Source: Pantoea sp. Ap-967 (GTDB lineage: Bacteria > Pseudomonadota > Gammaproteobacteria > Pseudomonadales > Pseudomonadaceae). From it: a stretch of DNA of 64,000 bases. The notes below the pieces were generated by a model that saw only the letters and a program-made list of their open reading frames with translations, was not told the DNA's origin and searched no databases. Shown here piece by piece: positions 24,142 through 32,010 of the stretch (position 1 is the stretch's first letter; every line of letters starts with the position of its first letter). The stretch spans positions 1-64,000 of the forward strand of contig NZ_VWXK01000015.1 of assembly GCF_011752565.1 (NCBI RefSeq), written 5' to 3'. The translations under genes and the position numbers were made by a program.

Positions 24142-24333
24142 AGCATAACAATATGAATTCTTATTCTTTTTCCATGCTACCCAGGATCCGCTATAACGCT
24201 CCTCACTGTACAGCCGCCAACACCGGGCCAACTGTCTGCAGCGCAACAGCCGATCAACAACCGGCGCCTACAGGGCAACACCGGCCGCGCCAATGAATGG
24301 CGCAACCTGTTGATCCAATGGATATTTTCAATT

Positions 24334-24349
24334 CGGCACGACGATTGCT
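24334..24349 (+). promoter_or_regulatory. Sigma54 (-24/-12) promoter of the msuE operon
   Basis: CGGCACGACGATTGCT fits GGCAC-N5-TTGCW with exact 12-bp GG/GC register (GG 24335-24336, GC 24347-24348). It predicts a start near 24360, about 30 bp before the msuE ATG. The operon encodes an SfnR-type sigma54 activator, consistent with autogenous control. Confidence 0.85.
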
Positions 24350-24390
24350 CAAGCAAAGTCCCCCGCTCACCCCGAACCGGAGACCTGCCC

Positions 24391-24951
24391 ATGAGCACCC
24401 CTTTGAACGTTGTCGCCCTGTCTGGTGGCACCACCCGCCCTTCGCGCACCCTGACCCTGACCGAAGCGATTCTCGCCGAGCTGGGCGAGCACCTGAATAT
24501 CAAACCGCACCTGATCGAACTGGGTGACATCGCCCGCCCACTGGGCGCGGCGCTGTGGCGCAGCGAGCTGCCCGATACGGTGGAGCAACAACTGCGCCTG
24601 GTGGAAAAGGCCGACCTGCTGGTGATCGCCACCCCCGTTTACCGCGGCAGTTTCCCTGGCCACTTCAAGCACCTGTTCGACCTGATCGGCCAGGACGCGC
24701 TGGTCGATACCCCGGTACTGTTGGCCGCCACCGGTGGCAGCGAACGCCATGCCCTGGTGCTGGACCACCAGCTGCGCCCGCTGTTCAGCTTCCTGCAGGC
24801 CCTGACCCTGCCGATCGGCGTTTACGCAAGCCAGGCGGAGCTGGCCGATTACCGGGTTTCCAGCGAGGCCCTGCACGCCCGTATTCGCCTGGCCGCCGAG
24901 CGCGCCGTGCCCCTGTTCGGCGCCCACCACGCCCTGCGTCAAAGCGCCTGA
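24391..24951 (+). CDS. msuE: NADH-dependent FMN reductase
   Basis: A 186-residue flavodoxin-fold reductase: VVALSGGTTRPSRTLTLTEAIL (phosphate loop), ADLLVIATPVYRGSFPGHFKHLFDLIGQDAL and PVLLAATGGSERHALVLDHQLRPLFSFLQALTLPIGVYAS. Length and motifs match MsuE/SsuE. It supplies FMNH2 to the alkanesulfonate or methanesulfinate monooxygenases used to release sulfur from sulfonates when sulfate is scarce. It is first in a three-gene unit with the MsuC-like monooxygenase (9-bp gap) and SfnR, behind a sigma54 promoter. Confidence 0.9.
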   Translation: MSTPLNVVALSGGTTRPSRTLTLTEAILAELGEHLNIKPHLIELGDIARPLGAALWRSELPDTVEQQLRLVEKADLLVIATPVYRGSFPGHFKHLFDLIGQDALVDTPVLLAATGGSERHALVLDHQLRPLFSFLQALTLPIGVYASQAELADYRVSSEALHARIRLAAERAVPLFGAHHALRQSA

Positions 24952-24960
24952 GGAGCGGCC

Positions 24961-26145
24961 ATGAATGCACCTGTGAACGCGGCTCGCCCGGCCCTGGCGG
25001 TGGCCCGCGAGCTGGCCGCGCAGTTCGCCCAAACTGCCGTGGAGCGTGACGAACGCGGCGGCACGCCCAAGGCCGAGCGCGATGCGCTGCGTGACAGCGG
25101 CCTGCTGTCGCTGGTGATTCCCCAGGCATTTGGCGGCCAGGGGGCGAATTGGCACGACACCTTCGAGGTGGTGCGCGAGTTCGCCCGGGTCGACAGCGCC
25201 GTTGCCCACGTGTTCGGCTTCCACCACCTGATGCTGGCCACCGTGCGCCTGTTCGCCCGCCCCGACCAATGGCAGCCGTGGTTCGAACAGACCGCGCGCA
25301 AGCAGTGGTTCTGGGGCAACGCCCTCAACCCGCTGGACACCCGCACCCGGGTCAAGCATTTCGACGGCTGGTGCGAGTTTTCCGGCAAGAAAAGCTTCTG
25401 CTCCGGCGCCAGCGACTCGGAAATGCTCATCGCCTCGGCGCTGGACGAACGCGCCGGCGGCAAGTTGCTTATTGCCGCGATTCCCAGCGGGCGCACTGGC
25501 ATCACCCTGCACAAGGACTGGAACAACATCGGCCAGCGCCAGACCGACAGTGGCAGCGCCACCTTCGAGCGGGTGCGGGTCGAGCACAGTGAGCTGCTGC
25601 TCGACCCCGGCCCCCTGAGCACGCCGTTCGCGGCCCTGCGCCCACTGATCGCCCAGCTGCACTTCGCCAACCTGTTCCTGGGGATCGCCGAAGGCGCCTT
25701 CGACGAAGCGCGCCAGTACACCCTCAAGGAAAGCCGGCCCTGGTTCCGCTCACCCGCCGCCAGCGCCGCCGAAGACCCTTACGTGCTGCGCCACTACGGT
25801 GAATTCTGGGTGGGCCTGGAGAGCGTGCGCCTGCTGATCGAACGCGCTGCACGCCAGCTCGACAGTGCCTGGGCCAAGGAACAGGCGCTGGGCGCCGAGG
25901 AACGCGGCGAGCTGGCCTTGGCCATCGGCACGGCCAAGGTTGCGGCGACCCGCCACGGCCTGGACATCTGCAACCGCCTGTTCGAGGTGACCGGCGCCCG
26001 CGCCACCCATGCCTCGCTGCGTTTCGACCGGCACTGGCGCAACTTGCGCACGCAAACCCTGCACGACCCGGTGGATTACCGTATTCACGAACTCGGCGAG
26101 TGGGCCCTTGGCGGCAAGCGCCCTGCCCCGTCTTTCTATTCCTGA
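24961..26145 (+). CDS. msuC: FMNH2-dependent monooxygenase of the MsuC/SfnB/DszC type (acyl-CoA dehydrogenase fold)
   Basis: A 394-residue flavoprotein with an acyl-CoA dehydrogenase fold. It has an N-terminal helical domain (AERDALRDSGLLSLVIPQAFGGQGANWHDTFEVVREFARVDSAVAHVFGFHH), a central beta domain (FWGNALNPLDTRTRVKHFDGWCEFSGKKSFCSGASDSEMLIASAL) and a C-terminal four-helix bundle. The acyl-CoA dehydrogenase catalytic Glu region is not apparent. Together with msuE and sfnR this indicates a reduced-flavin monooxygenase for methanesulfinate or dialkylsulfone sulfur, as in MsuC and SfnB. The methanesulfonate monooxygenase MsuD is missing from this unit. The choice between MsuC and SfnB is an inference from context. 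Confidence 0.82.
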   Translation: MNAPVNAARPALAVARELAAQFAQTAVERDERGGTPKAERDALRDSGLLSLVIPQAFGGQGANWHDTFEVVREFARVDSAVAHVFGFHHLMLATVRLFARPDQWQPWFEQTARKQWFWGNALNPLDTRTRVKHFDGWCEFSGKKSFCSGASDSEMLIASALDERAGGKLLIAAIPSGRTGITLHKDWNNIGQRQTDSGSATFERVRVEHSELLLDPGPLSTPFAALRPLIAQLHFANLFLGIAEGAFDEARQYTLKESRPWFRSPAASAAEDPYVLRHYGEFWVGLESVRLLIERAARQLDSAWAKEQALGAEERGELALAIGTAKVAATRHGLDICNRLFEVTGARATHASLRFDRHWRNLRTQTLHDPVDYRIHELGEWALGGKRPAPSFYS

Positions 26146-26154
26146 GGATCGCCC

Positions 26155-27258
26155 ATGCAACTGCTGACCCTCCCCCCGTCCCCCTCACTGGCGACCTCGA
26201 TCCGGGCGACCGCACAGGTGTTCGAAGACCCCCGGTCCCAGGCACTGCTCGCCCACCTGCAACAGGTGGCCCCCAGCGAGGCCAGCGTGCTGATCATTGG
26301 CGAAACCGGCACGGGCAAGGAGCTGGTCGCACGCCATATCCACAACCTCAGCGGCCGGCGCAACGGCCCGTTCATTGCGGTGAACTGCGGCGCGTTCTCC
26401 GAGTCCCTGGTCGAGGCCGAGCTGTTCGGCCATGAAAAAGGCGCCTTCACCGGCGCCCTGGCGGCCAAGGCCGGCTGGTTCGAAGAAGCCCATGGCGGCA
26501 CGCTGTTTCTTGACGAGATCGGCGACTTGCCGTTGCCGATCCAGGTCAAGCTGCTGCGTGTGCTGCAGGAGCGCGAGGTGGTGCGCCTGGGTTCGCGCAA
26601 GAGCATCCCGATCAATGTGCGGGTGCTGGCGGCCACCAACGTGCAACTGGAGAAAGCCATCAATGCCGGGCATTTTCGCGAAGACCTGTACTACCGGCTG
26701 AATGTGGTGACGTTGCAGCTGCACCCGTTGCGTGACCGGCCAGGGGACATCCTGCCGCTGGCCCGGCATTTCATTCGCAGCTACAGCGAGCGGCTGGGGT
26801 ACGGGCCGGTGGAGCTCAGCACCAGCGCCCAGGCCAAGCTGGTGGAATACGGCTGGCCCGGCAACATCCGCGAACTGGAGAACGTGATTCACCACAGCCT
26901 GCTGACCTGCGGCGACGGGTGGGTGCAGGCGCAGGACTTGCGCTTGTCCAACCTGCGCCTGGAACGCCAGGAGCAAGCGCCGTTGGGGGGTGGGGTGGAG
27001 GATCTGCTGCAGCAGGCGTTCAACCGCTTGTACGAGGAACAGCCAGGGGACTTGTACGAGAAGGTCGAAAACGCCCTGTTGCGCTCGGCGTATCATTTTT
27101 GCCATTACAACCAGGTGCACACCGCGCAATTGCTGGGGTTGTCGCGCAATGTCACGCGCACGCGGCTGATTGCCATTGGCGAGCTGGTGGTGAACAAGCG
27201 CCGCGGCCAGGCGCATGAGCAGCCGCTGGATAGCCGGGTGATGCGCCTGTCCATTTGA
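26155..27258 (+). CDS. sfnR: Sigma54-dependent activator of sulfur-source genes, SfnR-like
   Basis: A 367-residue enhancer-binding protein without an N-terminal sensor domain; the AAA+ core starts almost at once. Walker A GETGTGKE is at residues 49-56, the sigma54-contact loop GAFTGA at 96-101 and Walker B GGTLFLDEIG near 115-124. The arginine-finger region FREDLYYRLNVV follows, then WPGNIRELENV and a C-terminal FIS-type helix-turn-helix (HTAQLLGLSRNVTRTRLIAIGELV). SfnR of P. putida has this reduced form and activates sulfone and methanesulfonate genes constitutively once made under sulfate limitation. It lies at the end of the operon it probably activates (9-bp gap). Confidence 0.9.
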   Translation: MQLLTLPPSPSLATSIRATAQVFEDPRSQALLAHLQQVAPSEASVLIIGETGTGKELVARHIHNLSGRRNGPFIAVNCGAFSESLVEAELFGHEKGAFTGALAAKAGWFEEAHGGTLFLDEIGDLPLPIQVKLLRVLQEREVVRLGSRKSIPINVRVLAATNVQLEKAINAGHFREDLYYRLNVVTLQLHPLRDRPGDILPLARHFIRSYSERLGYGPVELSTSAQAKLVEYGWPGNIRELENVIHHSLLTCGDGWVQAQDLRLSNLRLERQEQAPLGGGVEDLLQQAFNRLYEEQPGDLYEKVENALLRSAYHFCHYNQVHTAQLLGLSRNVTRTRLIAIGELVVNKRRGQAHEQPLDSRVMRLSI

Positions 27259-27264
27259 TGCTGC

Positions 27265-27354
27265 CTGTGCCGGCCCTTCGCGAGCTTTGCTCGCTCCTAC
27301 GGGAATTGCACATCCCCCGTAGGAGCGAGCAAAGCTCGCGAAGGGCCGGTACAG
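27265..27354. repeat. Inverted REP pair
   Basis: Two near-perfect arms (core CCCTTCGCGAGCTTTGCTCG) with a 12-nt loop lie between convergent sfnR and the Gly-rich gene, just after both stop codons, so they may also act in transcript ending. Confidence 0.9.
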
Positions 27355-27360
27355 ACCGAC

Positions 27361-27738
27361 TCAGGTTCGATCACCTCCGCGATCGTCCCCGACATCGTGA
27401 TTCACCCCATCATCTGCGCCCTGCCCCACACCATGGGCCTCACCTGGCGCGTGATTGGCTTCGTGATTCGCTTCGTGGTTGGCCTCATGCCCGGCACCTT
27501 CACCGCCGTGGCCGCTACCGCTACCACCGTGGCCGCCACCACCGCCGCTACCACCGCCGCCACTACCGCCTCCACCGTGGCCACCTCCGCCTCCACCACC
27601 GCCTCCGTGACCACCACCACCACCACCACCATCCTTCGCATACGCGCTGGACAATCCGCCAATCGCATCAGGCACAAGCACCGTCGACACCGACAGCACC
27701 CCGCCAACCGCCAGCGCCAACAAGCATTTTCCAAGCAT
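27361..27738 (-). CDS. Secreted Gly/His-rich low-complexity protein
   Basis: A 125-residue protein with a clear signal peptide (MLGKCLLALAVGGVLSVSTVLV.., cleavage near Ala34, SSAYA-K). The mature part begins as a polyglycine tract with regularly spaced His and Ser (blocks of GGGG, GHGGG and GGGGS), followed by three EANH repeats and an acidic, His-containing tail (GADDGVNHDVGDDRGGD). ATG 27738 follows GGAGG. It is probably exported to the periplasm or surface; the His-rich composition would suit metal binding, but nothing in the sequence proves a role. I do not recognise a named family. The complementary Thr/Ala-rich frame is only a shadow. Confidence 0.75.
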   Translation of the reverse strand: MLGKCLLALAVGGVLSVSTVLVPDAIGGLSSAYAKDGGGGGGGHGGGGGGGGGHGGGGSGGGGSGGGGGHGGSGSGHGGEGAGHEANHEANHEANHAPGEAHGVGQGADDGVNHDVGDDRGGDRT

Positions 27739-27856
27739 GATGAACCTCCGACTGCCGCGTGTTTCGCTTCGCTGAGCGTAGCCCGTCACCGGGCCTGCTC
27801 GCGCACCGGCCATCCGAATGACCCGTTGGCCACACACGGCATGTACCGTTAGAGGC

Positions 27857-28480
27857 TCAAGCAGACCGAGGCATCAGGTCATAAGGATGCTTCCACCCCG
27901 GCACCGCCTGCAGCCGCTGCTTCCACGCCTCGATATGGCTGAACTCGGTAAGCACGATCCCGGTGTCCTCCGGCATGAACACATACCCCGCCAACGACAG
28001 GTCAGCGATGGTCAGCCGCTCACCGACCATGAACGGCGTCTTGGCCAGGTGCGCGTCGACGATCCGATAGGCCGCGGTGGCGCGTTCGCGCAAGAAGCCC
28101 GTCACTTCCGTCTCCCCGGTTTTCTTCAGGCACAGCAAAAAGCGCAGCGCTGCGTAGTAGCTGGTGAACTTGTGGTTGTCGAACAGTATCCAGCGCCAGA
28201 CTTCGCGCTTTTCCTCTTCGCTGCGGGGGCCGAACTGGCCGGTTCGCTGGGCCAGGTAGCCAAGGATCAAGGCCGACTGGGTAATGGTCTGCCCGGCGTG
28301 CTCCAATACCGGCACCTCGCCCTGCTCGTTGACCTCGTCGCGCCACTGCGGGTCGCGGGTTTGGCCGTTGAAGAAGTCGACGAACACCGGCTGCCAGTCC
28401 TGGCCAGTCAGTTCGAGCATCAGCGCCGCCTTGTAGGCGTTACCGGATTCTGCGAAGCAATGCAGCTTGTAGTCGGGCAT
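27857..28480 (-). CDS. Glutathione S-transferase family protein
   Basis: A 207-residue protein with an N-terminal thioredoxin-like domain (YKLHCFAESGNAYKAALMLELTGQDWQPVFVDFFNGQT, then GEVPVLEHAGQTITQSALILGYLA, the glutathione gamma-Glu contact ES/QSA) and an all-helical C-terminal domain (GERLTIADLSLAGYVF, the conserved N-capping box). It is a cytosolic enzyme with an unknown electrophilic substrate. The stop is 118 bp from the Gly-rich gene start; upstream it is divergent from the GNAT gene with a 108-bp promoter gap. Confidence 0.9.
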   Translation of the reverse strand: MPDYKLHCFAESGNAYKAALMLELTGQDWQPVFVDFFNGQTRDPQWRDEVNEQGEVPVLEHAGQTITQSALILGYLAQRTGQFGPRSEEEKREVWRWILFDNHKFTSYYAALRFLLCLKKTGETEVTGFLRERATAAYRIVDAHLAKTPFMVGERLTIADLSLAGYVFMPEDTGIVLTEFSHIEAWKQRLQAVPGWKHPYDLMPRSA

Positions 28481-28588
28481 GGTAGACCTTCAGTTTCCTT
28501 TGAATGATCGGGCACCCACGCAGGGGCTAACACAGACTACACAAAAGTATGCTTATATGCGTCGATCAACCCGCCAGGAAGGCCTGCA

Positions 28589-29131
28589 ATGCCCTACCCC
28601 ACACTGCCCCGCACCCTGTCTACTGCGCGTACCTTGCTGGTTCGCCCTGCGCCGGCGTTCGCCCAGCAACTGCAACAGGCCTTGCTCGACAGCTATGCCC
28701 TGCACCAACCGTTCCTGGCCTGGGCCAAGCCCGACTGGACCCTGGACGAGGTGCGCGAAACCCTGCAACTGAGCGCCGAGGAATTCCTCGACCCGGCCAA
28801 GGAAAAACGCTATTTCGTACTCGCCCCCAGCACTGGGGAGGTGGTCGGTTGCATCGGCCTGCGCCCAGGCAACGGCGAGTACGAAGTGGGCTATTGGGCA
28901 AACCAGGCCAGCAGCGGCCAGGGCCTGATGCGTGAAGCCCTGACCTGCCTGCTCGATGCCGTCGAGGCGCCGGTGTGGCTGACCACCGACATCGACAACC
29001 TGGCCAGCCAGCGCCTGGCCGAACGGGCGGGGTTCGTGGCAGCCGGCAGCCAGTTCACCGAGCAGGACCCCAGCACCCCGCGGCCGCTGTATCGGCGCGT
29101 GCCCGCCGAGCCTGGGCACGCGCACACCTGA
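28589..29131 (+). CDS. GNAT-family N-acetyltransferase (RimJ/RimL-like)
   Basis: A 180-residue acetyltransferase with the GNAT fold: LSTARTLLVRPAPAFAQQLQQAL at the start, GEVVGCIGLRPGNGEYEVGYWANQASSGQGLMREALTCLLDA (acetyl-CoA motif A, with the R/Q-x-x-G-x-G/A pattern as SGQGLM), and DNLASQRLAERAGFV (motif B). RimJ/RimL-type enzymes acetylate protein N-termini or small amines; the substrate here is unknown. The gene is divergent from the GST gene and followed 76 bp later by the M60 peptidase gene. Confidence 0.88.
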   Translation: MPYPTLPRTLSTARTLLVRPAPAFAQQLQQALLDSYALHQPFLAWAKPDWTLDEVRETLQLSAEEFLDPAKEKRYFVLAPSTGEVVGCIGLRPGNGEYEVGYWANQASSGQGLMREALTCLLDAVEAPVWLTTDIDNLASQRLAERAGFVAAGSQFTEQDPSTPRPLYRRVPAEPGHAHT

Positions 29132-29207
29132 TATTTCTGCCAGTTGTCCGCGTTGCACGCGTACCGTTCAATGGCCCTGGAGCACAGGCCAGCAGGGGTA
29201 CGTGGCA

Positions 29208-31820
29208 ATGAAGCAGAATACCAACGACCAAGCGTGGTATCGGGTGCCGGTGGTAGCGGCGGCACTGCTGATACTCTTGATTGCAGGCCCGCTCAAGGCC
29301 AGCGCTGGTGATGAAACGTTCGCGCCCCTGCGCAACCTGGCTGCGACTGAGCAGGGTGATACAAACGCCTGCCTGCGCGCATCCCCCACCGACGACACCT
29401 TGCACCTTGGGCCTTGCCCATCAGACAAGGCTGACGACCCGCTTGCGCAATGGGCTGTACGTAGCAGCCCGCTGGGGCTGATGCTGGTCAATGCCTATGA
29501 AGCGCCGGGAAACCAGCAGCGCTGCCTGTTCAACGTTGGGTGGCAAGCGAAGGTGGCAGCTTGTGAAGCCGGTCGGTCCGAATCCCACTGGACAGGCAGA
29601 GACCTGGTACCCGGTTACGGCCGCCTGCAGAATGCATACCCAACCGAGCAACGTTGCCTGCTCAACGACCACGGCGCAATTTCACTCGCGCTTTGCCAAG
29701 CGCAAGCCCAAAGCGCTGAACAATGGTCCACCGACGGCATGCCCCGTGACCCCGAATACCGGCAAGCCAACCCCGATGCATTTCCTCAACCTCGCGCCTT
29801 GAGCATCACATCCTTGCCTTCGGCCACCCATGAGCGTGACCGCTTGAAGCAGTACTCGCTCTGGTCCGATTGGCAGCCCCTTGGCTTCTACCTCAATGCC
29901 TACACTGCCCTTGACGTGACAGTGACCGGGGACCCTCAGGGCGCAGTGCTGGAGATGGTGGTTGGCACGCCCTCGCTCGTGTTGCCATGGAAGCACGATG
30001 AAGTGGAACAGCCGTTCATCACGCAGAAGCTCCATCCAGGGAAGAACACCGTCATTTCAACTCGAAACGGCTTGCTTTCCGTGCGTTTCGTCAAGGATGC
30101 CTTGCCCGCGTCGACCGTCGAGTTGACCCTTGGGCCACAAGCTGAGCCTATCCCGTTCTATCAATTGGGCAGGACCAACAACGCGCAATGGCAGCACATG
30201 CTGCAAGCATCGAGCATTCCGCTGGCCCAGCTGTTAAGCGACAAGGTGGTACTGATCGGTACACTTGAAAGCGTGCGCCAGGCGAACGAAAGCTACCCCT
30301 GGGCATTGCTCGATGTTTATCAACAGGGCATCGATGCCCAGAACGGTATCGCCGGGCTCAACGCCTGCACGCCCCCCAACCAACCAAGTCGCCTACGCCC
30401 GTTCGTGGTCGAAACCAGACAAGGCACCCACCCGTTCGCATCAGACTACATCGCAGCGCTCCCGTACCCTGCCACCGCTGCCTTCGACGCCGAATTTGTG
30501 CGGGGAGACTGGGCGGTGTGGCACGAACTGGGCCACCAGCGCCAGTCGCCAATCTGGACCTGGAACCCTGGGGCCTTGAGGGAAGTGACGGTGAACGTCT
30601 ACACAATGGCGGCGCTTCGCCATTGGTTCGGTGACGACTTCCCCGTCCCCATCGGCGGGCCAACCCCTGCGTACTGGGACAAGGTACTGGTCTACCTGGC
30701 GGCAGCGGACGAGGACCAAGATTTCGAGAACTTGGAGAAAGTCGGAAGCGACATCACCGGTTCGATGTTCGAGCAGATGCGCCGGGCATTCGGTGATGCG
30801 TTCTACCCGAAACTAGAGCAGGCCATTCGCCAGTACGCTGATCCGATCTCCCCTGGCCCACGCAAGCAGCTGTTCCAAGTGGAGGCAAGCAGGGCCGCGA
30901 ACGCCGACCTCTCAGACTATTTCATCCGCTGGGGCCTGCGCCCCGATGAGCAGACACTGGCGGCGATCAAGGCGCTGGGCCTGAACAAACCTGAGGTCGA
31001 CCCCACCACGGTGCCGGTGTACAAGGGCAGCAACAAAGACCGGCTGCTGGGCCTGTGGGCATTCAGGTTGCCCAACAAGAAGGTGCACGTCGACGGTTAT
31101 GCAACACCTGTGGGCGCTCACATCCAGGTACACAGCCGAGACGGTCAGTGGCCCGAAATCGCCGAGGTCGACCCGCATCTGTATTTCAGCAACGATCACC
31201 TCGACGAGTACTACCTAGCAGATGGCCAGCAACAGCTTGAAGCGCGGGTGAAGGGCACAACCGATACACTCGAATTTACGGTCGTGGACCGCCCGGCAGT
31301 CATGGAGATTTCCGCAATTCGTACGCCTGAGAACCAGATATGGGTCAAAGGACGCGGCACGCCCCCTGCAGCCGTCATCGAAGCAAGCAACCAGGACGGC
31401 TCTTGGCCAGATGTCGCCACGGTCGCGCCCGACGGCAGTTTTGAAAGTGACCAGCTTTCCAACCGTCAGCTGGCCGATGGCAAGACCACCCTCACGGTGC
31501 GCATGGATTATAAAGACCGCAAGTTCACCGAACGCTACAGCGCCACGGTTTCGCAAATGCTTGAACTGCATGGGCAGTTGGTTGGAGAGGAGCGCCTGGT
31601 TGCCAGCGGTAAAGCGTCACCGCCAGGCGCAACGGTGGAGGCCCTTAACAGTGCAGGAAACTGGGTAGGCATTCAGTCGGTTGGGGCTGACGGTGGGTTC
31701 ATCAATGAAAACCTCACAACGGCTTACCTGCGCGATGGCAAGGAAACCCTCGAAGTACGTTTGCGCCTCGCCGACTCGCGGGTGACTCAGTCGATGACGG
31801 TGATTGTTGCCAAACCTTGA
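29208..31820 (+). CDS. Secreted M60-type (enhancin-like) metallopeptidase with ricin-like lectin region and three C-terminal beta repeats
   Basis: An 870-residue exported protein with signal peptide (ALLILLIAGPLKASA-G, about 12-33). Residues about 35-185 hold three Cys-containing segments, each ending in an aromatic QW/HW motif (DPLAQW, ESHW, AEQW), the pattern of a ricin-type beta-trefoil lectin. A middle domain (about 195-330) resembles the beta domain of M60 proteins. The zinc site is HELGH (439-443), with the third ligand Glu459 in LREVTVN, giving HExxH-x15-E as in gluzincin M60 (enhancin/mucinase) peptidases. Three tandem beta-repeats close the protein (about 602-695, 697-783, 785-870), each with (W)P.IA.V..DG.F...L....LADGKTTL-like wording. 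The ATG at 29208 fits the AGGGG ribosome site better than the GTG at 29202. M60 enzymes cut mucin-type glycoproteins. Codon use seems slightly less GC-biased than in neighbouring genes. Confidence 0.85.
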   Translation: MKQNTNDQAWYRVPVVAAALLILLIAGPLKASAGDETFAPLRNLAATEQGDTNACLRASPTDDTLHLGPCPSDKADDPLAQWAVRSSPLGLMLVNAYEAPGNQQRCLFNVGWQAKVAACEAGRSESHWTGRDLVPGYGRLQNAYPTEQRCLLNDHGAISLALCQAQAQSAEQWSTDGMPRDPEYRQANPDAFPQPRALSITSLPSATHERDRLKQYSLWSDWQPLGFYLNAYTALDVTVTGDPQGAVLEMVVGTPSLVLPWKHDEVEQPFITQKLHPGKNTVISTRNGLLSVRFVKDALPASTVELTLGPQAEPIPFYQLGRTNNAQWQHMLQASSIPLAQLLSDKVVLIGTLESVRQANESYPWALLDVYQQGIDAQNGIAGLNACTPPNQPSRLRPFVVETRQGTHPFASDYIAALPYPATAAFDAEFVRGDWAVWHELGHQRQSPIWTWNPGALREVTVNVYTMAALRHWFGDDFPVPIGGPTPAYWDKVLVYLAAADEDQDFENLEKVGSDITGSMFEQMRRAFGDAFYPKLEQAIRQYADPISPGPRKQLFQVEASRAANADLSDYFIRWGLRPDEQTLAAIKALGLNKPEVDPTTVPVYKGSNKDRLLGLWAFRLPNKKVHVDGYATPVGAHIQVHSRDGQWPEIAEVDPHLYFSNDHLDEYYLADGQQQLEARVKGTTDTLEFTVVDRPAVMEISAIRTPENQIWVKGRGTPPAAVIEASNQDGSWPDVATVAPDGSFESDQLSNRQLADGKTTLTVRMDYKDRKFTERYSATVSQMLELHGQLVGEERLVASGKASPPGATVEALNSAGNWVGIQSVGADGGFINENLTTAYLRDGKETLEVRLRLADSRVTQSMTVIVAKP

Positions 31821-31858
31821 TCGACCTTGAAGGCACACAGCAGCCGCGCCGCCATGCC

Positions 31859-31962
31859 CTGTAGGAGCGGCGGTGCGGCGACCCGACTTGCCCCGCGAAC
31901 ACCGGCGCAGCCGGTGCCATACACCGCGTCGCCTGCTTCGCGGGACAAGCCCGCTCCTACAG
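31859..31962. repeat. REP pair
   Basis: TGTAGGAGCGG..CTTGCCCCGCGAACACCGG on the left and CTTCGCGGGACAAGCCCGCTCC on the right form an imperfect pair between the convergent M60 and aspartase genes. Confidence 0.8.
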
Positions 31963-32010
31963 AAATACCAGTTGAATCAGATAGTTACGATTTGCTCCAT
32001 AGGAGCAGGC

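Noticed and set aside
27397..27852. Thr/Ala/His-rich 151-codon frame opposite the Gly-rich gene
   Set aside because: Its repeats are the complement of the GGTGG codons. The opposite strand has a ribosome site and signal peptide.
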